Assembly (NCBI RefSeq): GCF_003013395.1
Contig: NZ_PXZM01000049.1
Location: 1-64,000, forward strand
DNA from: Brevibacillus fortis
Lineage (GTDB): Bacteria > Bacillota > Bacilli > Brevibacillales > Brevibacillaceae
Direction: 5' to 3'
Length of the DNA: 64,000 nt
Both the position numbers and the translations under genes were made by a program. The notes under the pieces are model-generated. The model was given only the letters and a program-made list of their open reading frames with translations. It did not search any database and had not been told where the DNA came from. Positions 61,696 through 64,000 of this stretch are shown here, one piece after another (the first letter of the stretch is position 1; each line of letters opens with the position of its first letter).

Positions 61696-64000
61696 TTAGA
61701 TATTTTCGTTCTTCAGCGATTCAACGATACTCTGTTCTTTATATTTTCTAGTCGCATAGAGGATTGATGTACCCACAATGAAAAACACACCTATTCCTGC
61801 AATGATGAGATCCGCCCAAGGCACCGTAAAAGCAAATGCAAAATTACGGCTAAGGCTCATGTAGATGAGAAACATCACGCATAAACTAATCGGTAAACCG
61901 TAAATAAGCGACTTCATTCCATAAAAGAATCCTTCGAAGCGTAGCATTTTCTTCATGCCCTCTGGTGTCATGCCAATGGAAGCCAACATCGCAAACTCAC
62001 GTTTTCTCAAGGCCATCCCAGTCGAAATCGTGTTGATAATATTTGCTATACAAATGAGTCCGATGAGAACCACAAACCCATAAAGGAATACGGATATGAC
62101 TGTGGCGCGATTCATTGCATCCTGGCGCTCCTCAATCAGATTGGTCGTATAGACATGTACATCTGGATATTCGTTAATAATCGGGTTTATTTCATTTTCC
62201 AATGCCGCAGACTGCTCTGTTGTAAATTGAACCTCGCTGAAAATTTGCTCAGACAGCATATCGTTACCTAATTCTCGTAGCTTGCCAAAGTCTCGTTCAG
62301 AAACTACAAATGTCACGCTATAAGCATCTTCCTCGTAGCGTAGCATAAAAGGTGGACGTTTATCCGTGATAGAAGCAATTCGGACTTTAGCTCCTTCAAT
62401 CAAAGTGAGAGGTATTTTTGATCCCTCTTGTGCTGTTAGTTGAGTGATATCTGTATAATTATGTTTTTCCTTCAAGGTGATCTGATTGACAAGTATTGCG
62501 GAAATCTCGTCACCTTCCAATTTCTTTGCATCAATCCCCGCGGATTGCAGGTACGCTGCAAAAGAAGCATCATCAAGAGAAACAATCTTTGCAGACATGT
62601 TGTATTTCCCATCTGGATTAAGAGTATGGCGACTGGAGATGTCTGTGGTAACCTCGTTTTCGTTGAGGTATAGATCATTATAAAGAAGTTGAGTCTTCAC
62701 TTTTGTTGTTGCGTTTTGGACAGACATCAATTCATTTGTTAATGAACGTACCCTTTCCCAATCGGCTCCCCTTGCGTATACGGACAGATCATATGGTAGC
62801 GGTGCTTGTGCCATATTATAGGATTTATCCATATACAACGAAAAGGAAGAAGCTGCAAGGTACAAGATTACACTGATCGCAAGAGAAAAGACAGTTGAGC
62901 GATAGTGGTGTTTATTCCTTTTCAGATTTTTTAATCCTAGTTCCGCTTCAAATCCAAACAACTTACGGGTCATTTTGGATGTACGTACATCTTTTCCTTT
63001 TATTTCGATATCCTTTGTCTGGCGGATCGCAGTTATCGGCGTAATTCTCGATGCCCTCACTGCTGGAAACCATGCAGAAATGAGCAGTGTTAAAACGGAA
63101 AACAAAATGACAGCAATCATACTGTATGGCTCTATCACCAATCGCATCGGTTCACTAACTAACAACATTTTTTGAATGAATGGACTGAGCAAATGGAGAG
63201 TAACACCAATGCCAATGGATCCAAAAAACAACCCAGCTGGAATCGCTATGACTCCGATCACAGCAGCTTCAAAAAATACAGAAGCCCTTTTTTGCTGTTT
63301 GGTTGCTCCTACGCTAGATAACATCCCTAAAGTGCGACTACGCTCTGAAAGCGAGATCGAAAACGCGTTGTAGATGAGTGAGAAAGATCCAATCAGAATG
63401 ATAATCCCAACGGAAAAGACTGCCAGATACATGGTGTCAAGAAAGCGGGAATCATTCGAAATCCCGGAATAAAGCAAAAGATCCCGGTTGTACTTGATTT
63501 TTACTCCATTAGATTTAACTTGATTCTTTACTCCGCTCACCTTACTAGCGATCGTGTCACTCGTTTCATAAATGTCATTCCCTAAACCTTTAAAATCCTT
63601 ATATTCAACTCTTACCGTGTAGGGAAAACCCTCCTCCAAAGCACCCTCGGAAAGACCACTAAATGCACGGTATGCAGCCATTGCATCCTGCTCTTTAGCT
63701 GGTGCTTGCACGATCCCGGTAATGGTGTATGTTTTCGTCTTTGTAGGCGTAAAGACTTCCTTTGATTGATAGGGGTCTCTGTTGCCCAACGTCTCGCTCG
63801 TACCATCTTTATTCAAGCTACGGTTACCAAAATCTAATGTGACGACATCTCCAACCTTCCAGCTAACACCGGCGGTTTGAAGAAACTGCGATGAAAGTGC
63901 CAGTTCATTTTCATTCTGAGGCAAACGCCCTTCAATTGGGCTGACCCCTATTACATCATGATTACTGTGTCCAGTAATATACAAATAAGGCTTAGCCCTA
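61696..64000 (-). CDS. FtsX-family ABC transporter permease (truncated at window edge)
   Basis: C-terminal 768 or so residues of a large membrane permease; the reading frame is still open at 64000, so the start lies beyond the right edge. Two FtsX-like domains are seen, each with four helices arranged as one plus three: IGSFSLIYNAFSISLSERSR with LGMLSSVGATKQQKRASVF, and later RATVISVFLYGFVVLIGLIC with REFAMLASIGMTPEGMKKML. A MacB-like extracellular part (DYETSD, NELALSS) precedes them. Such proteins pair with an ATPase to export or sense peptide antibiotics. That gene would be to the right. Confidence 0.85.
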   Translation of the reverse strand, partial: RAKPYLYITGHSNHDVIGVSPIEGRLPQNENELALSSQFLQTAGVSWKVGDVVTLDFGNRSLNKDGTSETLGNRDPYQSKEVFTPTKTKTYTITGIVQAPAKEQDAMAAYRAFSGLSEGALEEGFPYTVRVEYKDFKGLGNDIYETSDTIASKVSGVKNQVKSNGVKIKYNRDLLLYSGISNDSRFLDTMYLAVFSVGIIILIGSFSLIYNAFSISLSERSRTLGMLSSVGATKQQKRASVFFEAAVIGVIAIPAGLFFGSIGIGVTLHLLSPFIQKMLLVSEPMRLVIEPYSMIAVILFSVLTLLISAWFPAVRASRITPITAIRQTKDIEIKGKDVRTSKMTRKLFGFEAELGLKNLKRNKHHYRSTVFSLAISVILYLAASSFSLYMDKSYNMAQAPLPYDLSVYARGADWERVRSLTNELMSVQNATTKVKTQLLYNDLYLNENEVTTDISSRHTLNPDGKYNMSAKIVSLDDASFAAYLQSAGIDAKKLEGDEISAILVNQITLKEKHNYTDITQLTAQEGSKIPLTLIEGAKVRIASITDKRPPFMLRYEEDAYSVTFVVSERDFGKLRELGNDMLSEQIFSEVQFTTEQSAALENEINPIINEYPDVHVYTTNLIEERQDAMNRATVISVFLYGFVVLIGLICIANIINTISTGMALRKREFAMLASIGMTPEGMKKMLRFEGFFYGMKSLIYGLPISLCVMFLIYMSLSRNFAFAFTVPWADLIIAGIGVFFIVGTSILYATRKYKEQSIVESLKNENI

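Overview
The window looks like a chromosome segment from a spore-former of the Brevibacillus/Paenibacillaceae type (Firmicutes). Strong AGGAGG-type ribosome binding sites, frequent GTG and TTG starts, near-consensus sigma-A promoters, Fur/cre/MerR/TetR/MhqR-like operators and Bacillus-type gene sets (Feu-Btr iron uptake, MhqNOD, CadC-CadA, GlpT with an antitermination leader) all point there. I infer the genus from gene content; no rRNA gene body lies inside the window. The first ~75 bases look like the promoter and leader of an rRNA operon reading leftwards out of the window. I saw no prophage, CRISPR array, complete insertion sequence or tRNA.

Layout. 0.2-4.2 kb: a 3-hydroxybutyrate module (dehydrogenase, GntP-type permease, sigma-54 activator) with a well-formed -24/-12 promoter. 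4.3-6.3 kb: a YjbR-type protein and an MFS exporter behind a four-segment attenuator with a three-codon leader ORF. 6.3-12.5 kb: Fur-controlled iron-siderophore uptake (btr, feuA, feuB, feuC) ending in an esterase-nitroreductase fusion. 12.7-18.8 kb: a lipoprotein, a ~200 bp inverted repeat, a DinB protein, a WYL regulator, a polysaccharide deacetylase, and a double ABC ATPase behind a Fur-box promoter and a structured element. 18.8-22 kb: cadA with divergent cadC. 22-27.3 kb: a two-component system (HssRS-like) and the mhqN-mhqO-mhqD quinone-detoxification operon.

27.3-30.9 kb is a decaying patch: a frameshifted saccharopine-dehydrogenase-like gene, an internally deleted MFS exporter and an SMR exporter remnant around a LuxR-type regulator. 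31-35.2 kb groups DNA alkylation and AP-site repair genes (adaA, alkA, nfo, a small Ada-type zinc-site protein). 35-43 kb is mixed: a nonsense-interrupted small gene, a cyclase, a MerR regulator with a divergent MetX-like hydrolase, a HEAT-repeat protein, a DHFR-like reductase, a CNNM/CBS membrane protein and exonuclease III. 43.3-44.5 kb carries a macrolide phosphotransferase gene behind a 13-codon leader peptide ending in Met-Arg-Leu-Arg. 45-54 kb: PepSY and DUF420 membrane proteins, an amino acid permease, a TetR-controlled MFS/LLM-oxidoreductase/esterase cluster and a chemoreceptor. 54.7-64 kb: a thioester-reductase-like SDR, sstT, a secreted 36-residue-repeat protein, a GH18 chitinase, glpT with cre site and leader terminator, and a FtsX-type ABC permease cut by the right edge.

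The theme is environmental defence and scavenging: two probable antibiotic-sensing leaders, metal and quinone stress operons, iron acquisition and DNA repair, each with readable local control. The most unusual items are the two attenuator leaders, the esterase-nitroreductase fusion with a Shine-Dalgarno sequence inside its junction, the Fur-box/structured-element leader of the ABC ATPase, and the cluster of broken exporter genes.
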